Below are positions 26,551 to 36,425 of a stretch of DNA of 64,000 nucleotides, one piece after another (position 1 is the stretch's first letter; every line of letters starts with the position of its first letter). This DNA comes from Veillonella montpellierensis DSM 17217 (GTDB lineage Bacteria > Bacillota > Negativicutes > Veillonellales > Veillonellaceae), in assembly GCF_000426745.1 (NCBI RefSeq), contig NZ_AUFY01000003.1, positions 92,228 to 156,227 on the forward strand, written 5' to 3'. The position numbers were made by a program, and so were the translations under genes. The notes under the pieces are model-generated. The model saw only the letters and a list, made by a program, of their open reading frames with translations, was not told the origin of the DNA and made no database searches.

Positions 26551-27810
26551 CTATTTGTTTCCCACATCATTCATGCGCGTTAATTTAATATCTGACATGG
26601 ATACAGCACGAATATGTTTTGTATGATGCCACTCTGTTTTATGACGTCTAAAGAACCCTAAAATATTAATAATCATCCATGAATATACAAAAATAGGATA
26701 AATTAAGTAATATAAATATATCTTAAAGGGCACTTTTATTTGTAATAGAATCAATAATGGAACTACATATTGTGCAATGCCTATGAAAGAAAGCACTGAC
26801 ATTGGCAAAATTTGTTGCCAAAGGCTCGTATAAATAGGTGCTACATATGTATTTACTAGGGATAGCAACAACATAATGGTAGACAACATCATAAAATAAG
26901 GTCCACTGACTTGCATGATGCCATCCAGGATTTTAATATTTCGTTGTCGTATACCAGCTATGAATAACTGAGGAATATATCGTCCAGCACAATCAAATTG
27001 TCCTTGTGCCCATCGCAATCGCTGATTCCACGATTGCACAAAAGTTAATACCTTTTCATCATAAATAATTGCATCATGAGCCCAACATGTACGAATGCCT
27101 CTTGTTAACATTTTCATGGAGTATTCCATATCTTCTGTTAAACTCGTACAACCCCAGCCATACTTTCGTACAATATCAGATCTAAAACACATCCCTGTAC
27201 CGCCTAATGCAGTAGATAAACCTAATCGATATTTTGCTAAATGCACCATATGATTGACCATCCAAAAAGCGATTGAAAAGCATCCAGAAATCCATGTATC
27301 CACTGGATTTTTAGCATTTAAATAACCTTGGATAATATGCTCTCCCTTTTCTAGATGCCAATTCATTTCTTGTAAAAATTTAGGATGCACTAAATTATCA
27401 GCATCAAAAATACAAAATGCATCATAGTTAGTGTCCATAGATAATAATCTATCAAACATCCATCCCATGGCATACCCCTTACCTTTAGCCCTCGCATCTG
27501 TTCTCTCATATACGATGGCCCCGGCTTGTTCTGCTACTAACTTTGTGTTATCAGTACAATTATCTGCCACTACAAAAATATCAAACAACTCCTTAGGATA
27601 TTCTTGTAGTTTCAAGTTATCGATAAGTGAAGCAATAACACACGCTTCATTATGCGCACAAATAATAATAGCAAAACGGTTTTTAGGAGCATATATTTTA
27701 ACTTCTTTATGTTTCCATAAACCTACAAACATTAAAATCAATAGATATATAGTATATATGAAAATAATTATTTGGATAGGAATTAACAATAGATCTAAAT
27801 AGTAATCCAT
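26551..27810 (-). CDS. Membrane GT2 glycosyltransferase (IcaA/NodC-like)
   Basis: A 419-residue processive-type GT2 enzyme. There is an N-terminal membrane helix (about 9-32), a cytoplasmic catalytic domain with ADNCTDNT, DADN, SLTEDMEY and the QRLRWAQGQ motif (Q-x-x-RW), and three to four C-terminal helices from about residue 290. The motif set is that of hyaluronan/chitin/poly-GlcNAc synthase relatives. No accessory polysaccharide export genes are adjacent; it follows pssA by 15 bases. The product cannot be named from sequence. Confidence 0.88.
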   Translation of the reverse strand: MDYYLDLLLIPIQIIIFIYTIYLLILMFVGLWKHKEVKIYAPKNRFAIIICAHNEACVIASLIDNLKLQEYPKELFDIFVVADNCTDNTKLVAEQAGAIVYERTDARAKGKGYAMGWMFDRLLSMDTNYDAFCIFDADNLVHPKFLQEMNWHLEKGEHIIQGYLNAKNPVDTWISGCFSIAFWMVNHMVHLAKYRLGLSTALGGTGMCFRSDIVRKYGWGCTSLTEDMEYSMKMLTRGIRTCWAHDAIIYDEKVLTFVQSWNQRLRWAQGQFDCAGRYIPQLFIAGIRQRNIKILDGIMQVSGPYFMMLSTIMLLLSLVNTYVAPIYTSLWQQILPMSVLSFIGIAQYVVPLLILLQIKVPFKIYLYYLIYPIFVYSWMIINILGFFRRHKTEWHHTKHIRAVSMSDIKLTRMNDVGNK

Positions 27811-27825
27811 TTAATTTCCTCCACT

Positions 27826-28494
27826 CTATTTGAATCTATTGAAAAGTGTATTAAGTATACCAAATAGTGCATACAAAACAAATATCAAAACAGCCCATGC
27901 ATGCCAATTAAGTATCATTCCAATAATAAATAAAAGTACTACAATTCCTATAGCAATCTTATGCATAACATCTGCACTTTTACCTTTAAAGTCTGGATAA
28001 TGCACATTGCTCACCATCAAATAGCCTACAACTATCATGGCAATTAGCACAATAACCGGTGATACACTAACTCCACATAAAACATATGTTGCTACCATAC
28101 ATCCTGCTGCTGGAATAGGTAACCCTTGAAAATATCCGTGTACTTCTTCTGTCATAATATTAAATCGTGCTAATCGGAATGCACCACATACGGCAAAGGC
28201 CAATAACGGCACATATGATAACCAGCCCATGCCAAACAATTCTTTAGAAAACAACAAAAATGCTGGAGAAACACCAAATCCCACTACATCTGCTAATGAA
28301 TCTAGCTCACGCCCCAGAGGACCTGCTACACCTAAGGCTCTTGCAATTCTTCCATCTAGAGCATCTGCTAGCAAAGATAATAATACGCAAATAGCCGCCC
28401 CTTCATAATATCCCTTAGCGGACATAGTAATTCCTATGACACCAAAGGCCAAATTAGAGCTTGTGGCTATGCACGGAAATATCGATCTATTCAT
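27826..28494 (-). CDS. pssA: CDP-diacylglycerol-serine O-phosphatidyltransferase
   Basis: A 222-residue membrane enzyme that makes phosphatidylserine. The CDP-alcohol phosphotransferase signature appears as LLADALDGRIARALGVAGPLGRELDSLAD, with the D-G-x2-A-R-x8-G-x3-D-x3-D pattern. Six or so hydrophobic helices follow, including the GCMVATYVLC block. The longest frame starts at a TTG inside the Shine-Dalgarno region. GGGAGG ten bases upstream supports the ATG at 28494, giving an eight-base overlap with psd. The two together make phosphatidylethanolamine, the expected precursor of plasmalogens in this group. Confidence 0.93.
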   Translation of the reverse strand: MNRSIFPCIATSSNLAFGVIGITMSAKGYYEGAAICVLLSLLADALDGRIARALGVAGPLGRELDSLADVVGFGVSPAFLLFSKELFGMGWLSYVPLLAFAVCGAFRLARFNIMTEEVHGYFQGLPIPAAGCMVATYVLCGVSVSPVIVLIAMIVVGYLMVSNVHYPDFKGKSADVMHKIAIGIVVLLFIIGMILNWHAWAVLIFVLYALFGILNTLFNRFK

Positions 28495-29143
28495 GACTTG
28501 GCAACCTCCCAATCACAGTATCTCCTCCAGAAATATGTTGTCCTTTTTTTACCAGTATTTCCACATCCGTAGGCATACATATTTCTGTACACGATCCAAA
28601 CTTAATCATTCCATATAACTGTCCTTTTTCTAAATGAGATCCTAAGTCTGTCCATGAAATAATTCTTCTAGCTAATAATCCTGCAATTTGAGTAACTAAT
28701 ACTTCTATTTTTCCATTGTCAATACAAATAGTATGACGTTCATTCTCAAATCCTACTTCTTTTTTATAGGCAGGTAAAAATCCGCCACATGTATATTGTC
28801 TAAAAGTAATTTCTCCTTCAATTGGTGCTCGATTAACATGAACATCAAATACAGAAAGAAATATAGTCACTTTTTTTACTTTTCTGTTAAGGAATAAATC
28901 CTCATAAACTTCAGAAATATCCATAACTTTGCCATCTGCTGGCGACAAAATAAGATTTTCACCTTTAGGAATCGTACGTTTAGGATTTCTAAAAAAATAT
29001 AGAAAGAAACATGCTAGCACAAATGGAATGATTGCTAAAAATTTTAATATAGATGAACTAGCTACATTCCATATGATAATCGCCAAAATGAACATAGCTC
29101 CTATCAATACAAATCCATCTTTTACAATACGCCCTGTTGGCAT
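28487..29143 (-). CDS. psd: Phosphatidylserine decarboxylase, short form
   Basis: A 218-residue pyruvoyl enzyme that converts phosphatidylserine to phosphatidylethanolamine. Two N-terminal hydrophobic segments anchor it, as in the short (Sinorhizobium/archaeal-like) PSD type. The conserved SPADGKVMDI and FLSVFDVHVNRAP blocks are present, and the self-cleavage site is in MIKFGSCTEICMP (Gly-Ser). Cleavage there would give the alpha subunit of about 38 residues with the pyruvoyl group. It stands between tagA and pssA in one operon. Confidence 0.93.
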   Translation of the reverse strand: MPTGRIVKDGFVLIGAMFILAIIIWNVASSSILKFLAIIPFVLACFFLYFFRNPKRTIPKGENLILSPADGKVMDISEVYEDLFLNRKVKKVTIFLSVFDVHVNRAPIEGEITFRQYTCGGFLPAYKKEVGFENERHTICIDNGKIEVLVTQIAGLLARRIISWTDLGSHLEKGQLYGMIKFGSCTEICMPTDVEILVKKGQHISGGDTVIGRLPSHE

Positions 29144-29157
29144 AGTGTATCTCCCTC

Positions 29158-29898
29158 CTAGTTTTTATTAGTTTTTACAGCAAACATAAACTTAGGTAAC
29201 GCAACCATGCGAGTAATTCGTTTTGGTTCTAGATACAATCGATATAACCACTCTAATCGGTGACGTTGCATCCATTGAGGTGCTCTAGGTATATTGCCTG
29301 CCAATACATCAAAAGAACCTCCAACTCCCATAGCTACTACGCCATCAAGCTGTGATAACCGTTGAGCAATCCATTTCTCTTGCTTTGGCACACCTAAAGC
29401 AACAAAAATCAATTTAGCTCCCCCATCTTGAATCGTCTTGATAATAGTTTTTTCTTCATCAGCATTAAAAAAGCCGGAATGTATGCCCACTATATTGAGT
29501 GGTCCCACTTCCCGCTGTAAATTATCTACTGCTTGTTGAGCAACACCATCAGCAGCGCCTAGGCAATAAATAGGTGTATTTTTAGTGGCTGCCATTTTAA
29601 ATAACCGACGAGTCAAATCAATCCCCGTTACACGTTCCGGAAAATGTTCTCCTTTTTGTTCAGCTGCCCATAATACACCTGCACCATCTGGCACCACTAA
29701 ACTCGCCTGATTTAATATATTCTTTAATTCTTCATCTTCTCTAGCTAACATTACCATTTCAGCATTTGCCGTGGCTACAATATGTAGCCCCGGCTGCTTC
29801 ATGAATCCATAAATCCGTTCTACAGATTCATCCATGGTAACTGCATCAATAGGTATAGATAATACCTTTAATTGATTACGCAAATTCTCACACCTCAT
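29158..29898 (-). CDS. tagA: WecG/TagA/CpsF family glycosyltransferase
   Basis: A 246-residue GT26 enzyme. It has the ATANAEMVMLAREDEEL, PDGAGVLWAAE and VTGIDLTRRLF blocks near the centre and VALGVPKQEKWIAQ with GVGGSFDVLAGNIPRAPQWMQRHRLEWLYRL at the end, all typical. The family adds N-acetylmannosamine (or a related sugar) to undecaprenyl-PP-GlcNAc. An alternative start is the TTG at 29883: GAGGTG lies seven bases before it, while the first ATG lacks a Shine-Dalgarno. Only three bases separate it from guaB. The acceptor polymer is not evident. Confidence 0.88.
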   Translation of the reverse strand: MRCENLRNQLKVLSIPIDAVTMDESVERIYGFMKQPGLHIVATANAEMVMLAREDEELKNILNQASLVVPDGAGVLWAAEQKGEHFPERVTGIDLTRRLFKMAATKNTPIYCLGAADGVAQQAVDNLQREVGPLNIVGIHSGFFNADEEKTIIKTIQDGGAKLIFVALGVPKQEKWIAQRLSQLDGVVAMGVGGSFDVLAGNIPRAPQWMQRHRLEWLYRLYLEPKRITRMVALPKFMFAVKTNKN

Positions 29899-29901
29899 AT
29901 A

Positions 29902-31395
<1,494 letters not shown>

Positions 31396-31458
31396 TTAAC
31401 CATCACAAACCTACTATATGTATTGCTAATATAATACAATCTGTTCTAGTATGTCGTT

Positions 31459-31644
31459 TTATCGTTCGGAACGAAGAACGCCACCTTCCATAAATTCATC
31501 TGCCTTTAAATCAACAAACATGACTTTTACCGCTTCCATAGGCACACCGATAATATCAACTGTAGCTTTTGTAATTGCACTAGCTAATTCTTTTTTCTGT
31601 TCTTTTGTACGACCTTCAACAAGCTCTACATGAATCATTGGCAT
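31459..31644 (-). CDS. 4-oxalocrotonate tautomerase family protein
   Basis: A 61-residue tautomerase. After removal of the first Met, the catalytic N-terminal proline would be exposed (PMIHVELVEGRTKEQKKEL). The second half has the VDIIGVPMEAVKVMFVDL strand pattern of the family. Starting at the ATG at 31644 is required for an N-terminal proline and is supported by GGAGGT seven bases upstream; a longer frame starts six codons earlier. Its substrate is unknown. About 100 bases upstream of guaB. Confidence 0.88.
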   Translation of the reverse strand: MPMIHVELVEGRTKEQKKELASAITKATVDIIGVPMEAVKVMFVDLKADEFMEGGVLRSER

Positions 31645-31701
31645 AATCATTACCTCCATCATAAAACCGAAATAGTGAATTTCTATTACTTAATTATACG
31701 T

Positions 31702-31773
31702 CATAATGCCTCTATATGACAACACTATAATGCCTCTATATGACAACACTATAATACCTATATATGAGAACAC
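31702..31773. repeat. Three tandem 24-bp repeats
   Basis: Three adjacent 24-base units at 31702-31725, 31726-31749 and 31750-31773. The first two differ at one base; the third has a few changes (consensus ATAATGCCTCTATATGACAA then CAC). They lie upstream of the tautomerase gene in a 410-base gap before recG that otherwise shows nothing recognisable. Confidence 0.85.
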
Positions 31774-32055
31774 TCTAGTAAAAGTTACCCTCTTTCATTT
31801 TAGAATCGTACACCATTTAGAAAATTAAATGGCAGCATATCTTCTCTTAAGATTGTCACTTCTTATTCAAACAAAACAAAGTAGATTAGATTCTATGACT
31901 ACTATGGCCACATAGATTATATCTACATCATCATTAATTTGAGCATTGAGTATGAAAGAATGCATCGTAAATTCAATTATTATTGACAACTTATCACGAA
32001 GCATAGGTAAATAGATATGAAATTATGCTGTATATAACAAAAAATACTATTCCTA

Positions 32056-34098
32056 TCAACTATAGAGAATGCGTAAAAATTTACTACCAAATCGTTCTTT
32101 CAATTCATCGTCTACATAAGTGCGTAACGATTCTATACCAACAGATTTTATATAATCATCTACATCATGTCGTGCTTCTATTAAGATATCTATATCCTTA
32201 ATGATATGAGCAATCCGCAAATCTGGTAGTCCAGATTGTGCTAATCCAAATAATTGACCAGACCCACGCAATAGTAAGTCTTGCTCAGCTAATTCAAATC
32301 CATCTTGGATATGTGTCATTAACTGTAATCGTTCTTGTGCCGTTTCACTAGTAGAATCGCTCACTAATATACAATAGGATTGAGTAATACCACGTCCTAC
32401 ACGCCCTCTTAATTGATGCAATTGTGCCAACCCAAATCGTTCTGCCCCTTCAATACAAATAACTGTTGCATTAGGCACATTAACACCCACCTCAATAACA
32501 GTAGTGGATACTAATAATTGAATAGCACCGCTCTTAAATTGGCTCATAATAGTTTCTTTTTCACTAGCAGGCATACGTCCATGTACTAAGCCTACAGCTA
32601 TGGAATCGCCAAAATATTCGATAAGTTCTAAATATAGATTTTCAGCTGCCTGTAAATCAAGTTTTTCCGACTCCTCCACTAAAGGACAAACTATATAAAT
32701 TTGATGACCTAATGACATTTCTTTACGAAAAAATGCTAATAATCGCTTTTTATACGATGAATTAACTTTATATGTCAATACTGGTTTACGGCCTGGAGGC
32801 ATTTCTTTAATTAAGCTCACATCTAAATCACCATATATCGATAAAGTCATCGTCCTAGGAATCGGAGTAGCACTCATAATTAAAACATGTGGATATCGCC
32901 CTTTTCTTTGCAGTAGTGCTCGTTGTTCCACCCCAAATCGATGCTGTTCATCCACAATACCTATGCCCAATGACTTAAACTTTACTGTTTCCTGTATAAC
33001 TGCATGGGTACCAATAAGAATATCAATCGTTCCTTCTGAAACTTGTTCATACAAGTATTCTCGTTCTTTACCTTTTAGAGCCCCCGTTAATAGGGCAATT
33101 CTAACTGGTAACTTTTTACACATACTAGAAATACTATCAAAATGTTGTTGTGCTAAAATTTCTGTAGGTGCCATTAAGCATCCTTGATAACCATTTTCTA
33201 CAGCCTTTAATAAAGCTAATACGGCCACAACGGTTTTTCCAGATCCCACATCGCCTTGTACCAACCGTTGCATTGGCTTATCACTTTGCATATCAGAAGA
33301 GATATCCTGTATAACACGTAGTTGGTCATTCGTTAAACGAAATGGTAAATTATTTCTAAACTGCTCCATTAAAATACCATCATTAGCCATTGACAATCCC
33401 TCATGCACTTGTTGTTTATATCGTAATAAGGCTAATCCAGATTGCATAATAAATAATTCTTCATAGGCTAATTGTTTTCTAGCTAGTTCATATGCTTCTA
33501 CTGATGAGGGAAAATGTATTTCTTTCAATGCTTCATATCTCGGAAGAAATTTTCTGCTATTGCGTATACTCATAGGGATAATTTCAGTAAGCTGGCTGTG
33601 ACTAGAGAACCATTCATGTATAGTATGTCTAATAATGAATTGGCTAACACCTTCCACTAGTGGATATATGGGGATTATGCCGAGTTCAGGTGTAACACCT
33701 TTGCGTAATTGTTCTATATGTGGCGAATTAATTTGCCAACAACCATATCCCTTTTCTACCTTGCCGTAACCGCATAGGAGATCGCCTTTTTTATAAAAAT
33801 TTTTCTTATAGCCTTGATTAAATAAAACAAATCTAACAGTACCAGTCCCATCAGACACAATTATTTCTAAAATAGATAATCGCGGACGTGGTTTCTTTTC
33901 TTGAACTGCTATTACCTTACCTACTATAGTCGCTAAATCGCCACTAACTAGTTGATTTATCGAATATATTTTACTTCTATCTTCATAGGCTCTAGGAAAA
34001 TAATTCAATAGTTGTGTAACAGAATGAATACCTAATTGATGTAATTGTTTTTCCCTTTTAGGCCCAACACCTTTTATGGACTGTAATAACTCATTCAT
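32056..34098 (-). CDS. recG: ATP-dependent DNA helicase RecG
   Basis: A 680-residue full-length RecG, which remodels stalled replication forks and branched DNA. The N-terminal wedge/OB domain (about 55-150) is followed by helicase motifs: GDVGSGKTVVAVLAL (Walker A), VDEQHRFG (DEQH), MSATPIPRTM and QLRGRVGRG (motif VI). The C-terminal TRG region is present. AGGAGA precedes the ATG. It is divergent from rpmB, a common arrangement in Firmicutes. Confidence 0.97.
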   Translation of the reverse strand: MNELLQSIKGVGPKREKQLHQLGIHSVTQLLNYFPRAYEDRSKIYSINQLVSGDLATIVGKVIAVQEKKPRPRLSILEIIVSDGTGTVRFVLFNQGYKKNFYKKGDLLCGYGKVEKGYGCWQINSPHIEQLRKGVTPELGIIPIYPLVEGVSQFIIRHTIHEWFSSHSQLTEIIPMSIRNSRKFLPRYEALKEIHFPSSVEAYELARKQLAYEELFIMQSGLALLRYKQQVHEGLSMANDGILMEQFRNNLPFRLTNDQLRVIQDISSDMQSDKPMQRLVQGDVGSGKTVVAVLALLKAVENGYQGCLMAPTEILAQQHFDSISSMCKKLPVRIALLTGALKGKEREYLYEQVSEGTIDILIGTHAVIQETVKFKSLGIGIVDEQHRFGVEQRALLQRKGRYPHVLIMSATPIPRTMTLSIYGDLDVSLIKEMPPGRKPVLTYKVNSSYKKRLLAFFRKEMSLGHQIYIVCPLVEESEKLDLQAAENLYLELIEYFGDSIAVGLVHGRMPASEKETIMSQFKSGAIQLLVSTTVIEVGVNVPNATVICIEGAERFGLAQLHQLRGRVGRGITQSYCILVSDSTSETAQERLQLMTHIQDGFELAEQDLLLRGSGQLFGLAQSGLPDLRIAHIIKDIDILIEARHDVDDYIKSVGIESLRTYVDDELKERFGSKFLRILYS

Positions 34099-34187
34099 AG
34101 GATTCTCCTAAAAAATATGATATACTATACGATATGAATATAGTTAGTATAACAAAAATATAGATATTGAACAAAATATAAAAGTTC

Positions 34188-34216
34188 TTGCTTTATGATA
34201 GCCTTTATGATAGAAT
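34188..34216 (+). promoter_or_regulatory. Promoter of rpmB
   Basis: TTGCTT (34188-34193), a 17-base spacer and TAGAAT (34211-34216) form a good sigma-70-type promoter about 40 bases before the rpmB start. Confidence 0.7.
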
Positions 34217-34256
34217 AATTTTGTTATGTTGTAAATTATGCTTGGAGGTGTAACTA

Positions 34257-34445
34257 ATGGCTAACCTTTGTGAAGTATGTGGCAAATCCACATCTAGCGG
34301 TATGAACGTAAGTCACTCTCATATCCGTACACGCAAAACTTGGAAACCAAACATCCAAAGAGTACGAGCAATTGTAGACGGCGAAACTAAAAAAGTAAAC
34401 GTATGTACTCGTTGTCTTCGTTCTAATAAAATTACACGCGCGTAA
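34257..34445 (+). CDS. rpmB: Ribosomal protein bL28
   Basis: A 62-residue large-subunit ribosomal protein. MANLCEVCGKSTSSGMNVSHSH carries the two N-terminal cysteines of the zinc-binding (C+) form. CTRC near the C-terminus supplies the second pair, so this is a zinc-bearing L28. GGAGGTG precedes the ATG. It has its own promoter and a strong terminator. Confidence 0.97.
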   Translation: MANLCEVCGKSTSSGMNVSHSHIRTRKTWKPNIQRVRAIVDGETKKVNVCTRCLRSNKITRA

Positions 34446-34470
34446 AATTAGTAACAAGTACATGTACTCT

Positions 34471-34503
34471 AAAAAAAGCTTCTCTTAGGAGAAGCTTTTT
34501 TTA
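34471..34503 (+). terminator. Terminator of rpmB
   Basis: AAAAAAGCTTCTC pairs perfectly with GAGAAGCTTTTTT around a TTAG loop, ending in a T-run. Starts 26 bases after the rpmB stop. Confidence 0.93.
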
Positions 34504-34509
34504 TTTCAT

Positions 34510-34818
34510 AAAATGCCACTGATGAGACAAAACATATTATTTTTTAACCAATATAATTAGAAAACACCTAAATCTATCCAGGTTTTAGAGTTATAGGACA
34601 AAACGTGTTGTTTTGAAGTCCGATGGAACTAAAAATGTCTAGGTCCATCGGCATTTTATCTTTTTAGTGAACTTTAAAAGGTGGAGAAAATGTGATTTAA
34701 AAAGCTGAAACGCCATTAGATTTACTGTCTTAAATAAAGTTTGTCTTTCTAGTAATCTATTTTTTAGCACTCATAAAATGATACCTCTCCCCATTACTAT
34801 AGCAAGTCATCCTTTTCA
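34510..34818. other. Structured non-coding stretch between rpmB and ppsR
   Basis: About 300 bases without a gene. CCGATGGA (34620-34627) pairs with TCCATCGG (34643-34650) around a 15-base loop. A 59-base segment at 34520-34578 is weakly similar (33 of 59 positions, ungapped) to 34591-34649. It may be the decayed end of a mobile element or the 3' region of ppsR; nothing decisive is visible. Confidence 0.4.
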
Positions 34819-35643
34819 TTAATCTCTAGATTCATTAGTTTTATTTCTATCAATAATTTGCATCACCATAGCAGCTGTTTCTTCAATAGATTTATTAGAT
34901 ACATCCAAAACAGGACAATGGACACGACGCATAACCGCCTTAGCATAAGCTAATTCTTCCTCAATTCTTTCCACTGAAGCATAATTAGCCTCTCCTTCTA
35001 AGCCAATAGCCTTTAACCGCTCACTACGAATATTGTTCAATTTAAATGGATCAATAATAAGCCCCACAATCTTTTTGGGTGGAATTCTAAACAACTCATC
35101 GGGCAACGGCACTTCTGGCACCAATGGCAAATTTGCAGCTTTATATTTTTTATATGCTAAATACATAGACAATGGGGTCTTACTAGTTCTTGATACCCCA
35201 ATAATTACAATATCCGCCTTTTCAAAGCCACTTGGGTTTTTACCATCATCATATTTAACAGCAAATTCAATAGCTTCTACCTTCTTAAAATACTCTTGAT
35301 CCAGTTTATGAACCATCCCCGCCGTTAAGCGTGGCTTTGTTTCTGCAATCGTTCCTACTGCTCTCAAGACAGGGCCCATAATGTCTACAGTTTCTAGCCC
35401 TAGTTTTTCAGCTTTATCATGTAAATAATTTCGTAAACTAACCGATACAATCGTATGGCAAATTACACATTCATTACCTTGTGCCTCTTGTAAGACCGCA
35501 TCAATTTGTTCTTCTCCACTAATATACGGTACTCGTATAATATCTAACTGTTCTTTATCATATTGACTTGCCGTAGCTCTTGCTACAGCTTCAGCCGTTT
35601 CGCCAATTGAATCTGAAATAGCATAAATTATTTTTCCTGCCAT
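34819..35643 (-). CDS. ppsR: PEP synthase regulatory kinase/pyrophosphorylase
   Basis: A 274-residue DUF299-family bifunctional enzyme that phosphorylates (ADP-dependent) and dephosphorylates PEP synthase or PPDK on a Thr next to the catalytic His. IIYAISDSIGETAEAVA is at the N-terminus. The P-loop-like ADIVIIGVSRTSKTPLSMYLAYK is in the middle, and IDPFKLNNIRSERL follows. The longest frame starts 18 codons earlier; GGAGGT five bases before the ATG at 35643 fixes the start. PEP synthase lies two genes upstream, so PPS rather than PPDK is the likely target. Confidence 0.93.
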   Translation of the reverse strand: MAGKIIYAISDSIGETAEAVARATASQYDKEQLDIIRVPYISGEEQIDAVLQEAQGNECVICHTIVSVSLRNYLHDKAEKLGLETVDIMGPVLRAVGTIAETKPRLTAGMVHKLDQEYFKKVEAIEFAVKYDDGKNPSGFEKADIVIIGVSRTSKTPLSMYLAYKKYKAANLPLVPEVPLPDELFRIPPKKIVGLIIDPFKLNNIRSERLKAIGLEGEANYASVERIEEELAYAKAVMRRVHCPVLDVSNKSIEETAAMVMQIIDRNKTNESRD

Positions 35644-35696
35644 AAAGCACCTCCACTTGAATCGTCTTGTATCTATCATATGCACATTATATAGCA

Positions 35697-36329
35697 TTAA
35701 TAGGGCACACTACATTCCAAATACAATTTAGTAATATTAGTTTTAGATATGCGACCAATCACTCTATACTTCTTTTTATTGCCTTCCATTTCTTTTTCTA
35801 CCACTGGTAAGCAATCTACTTCATAGTCTATCAATTTTTGTGCTGCTTCCACTACTGTATCAGTTGGCGATACCACTATAATTTTACTAACTGGTGTCAT
35901 AATCATAGAAACGGGAACCGTTGTTTGATTATTCTGTCCTATAGAAGCACGTAATAAATCTTTTCTCGATACAATGCCAATTAAATACCCATCTTCACAA
36001 ACTAGTAATGTACCTACATCTTCTGTAAAAATAGTAACAATAGTATCATATAAACTCATATCTTGTGAAACCACTACCGCTTGAGAAAGTACATCTCTCA
36101 CCTTATATTTACTTAATGCATCTACCAATAAGTTATTTTGAGATTTTCCTACAAAATAATAGCCTACTTTTGGTCTAGCATCTAGCATACCAATCATAGT
36201 AAGAACAGATAAATCAGAACGTAATGCTGATCTAGTTACGTCTAACTTTTTAGCAATAGCATTTCCCGTAATAGGCCCTTCATCACGAACAATATCTAAT
36301 ATTTTTTCTTGGCGCTTTGATAACTCCAT
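35697..36329 (-). CDS. ccpN: CcpN-like HTH and CBS regulator
   Basis: A 210-residue transcription factor with an N-terminal winged helix (about 1-60; ITGNAIAKKLDVTRSALRSDL is the recognition helix region) and two CBS domains (about 75-200). The fold order equals CcpN/YqzB of Bacillus, which represses gluconeogenic genes when ATP is high and shares an operon with the DUF299 regulator. AGGAGG six bases before the ATG at 36329 fixes the start. It lies between ppsA and ppsR, which supports a role in PEP synthase control. Confidence 0.9.
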   Translation of the reverse strand: MELSKRQEKILDIVRDEGPITGNAIAKKLDVTRSALRSDLSVLTMIGMLDARPKVGYYFVGKSQNNLLVDALSKYKVRDVLSQAVVVSQDMSLYDTIVTIFTEDVGTLLVCEDGYLIGIVSRKDLLRASIGQNNQTTVPVSMIMTPVSKIIVVSPTDTVVEAAQKLIDYEVDCLPVVEKEMEGNKKKYRVIGRISKTNITKLYLECSVPY

Positions 36330-36425
36330 ATGACACCTCCTCACTATAAAATCTATATTCTATATACAGAAATAATGCGTATTGCAAACACCTACAATAC
36401 GCACTATTTTATACTATATATGTAG

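Noticed and set aside
34254..34463. A minus-strand frame over rpmB.
   Set aside because: Antisense shadow of a ribosomal protein gene with a clear promoter and terminator.
34581..34635. GTTTTAGAG and GTGTTGTTTTGAA stretches resembling pieces of type II CRISPR repeats or tracrRNA.
   Set aside because: The pieces are split and occur once, with no array, no spacers and no cas genes in the window. Chance similarity in AT-rich DNA is more likely.
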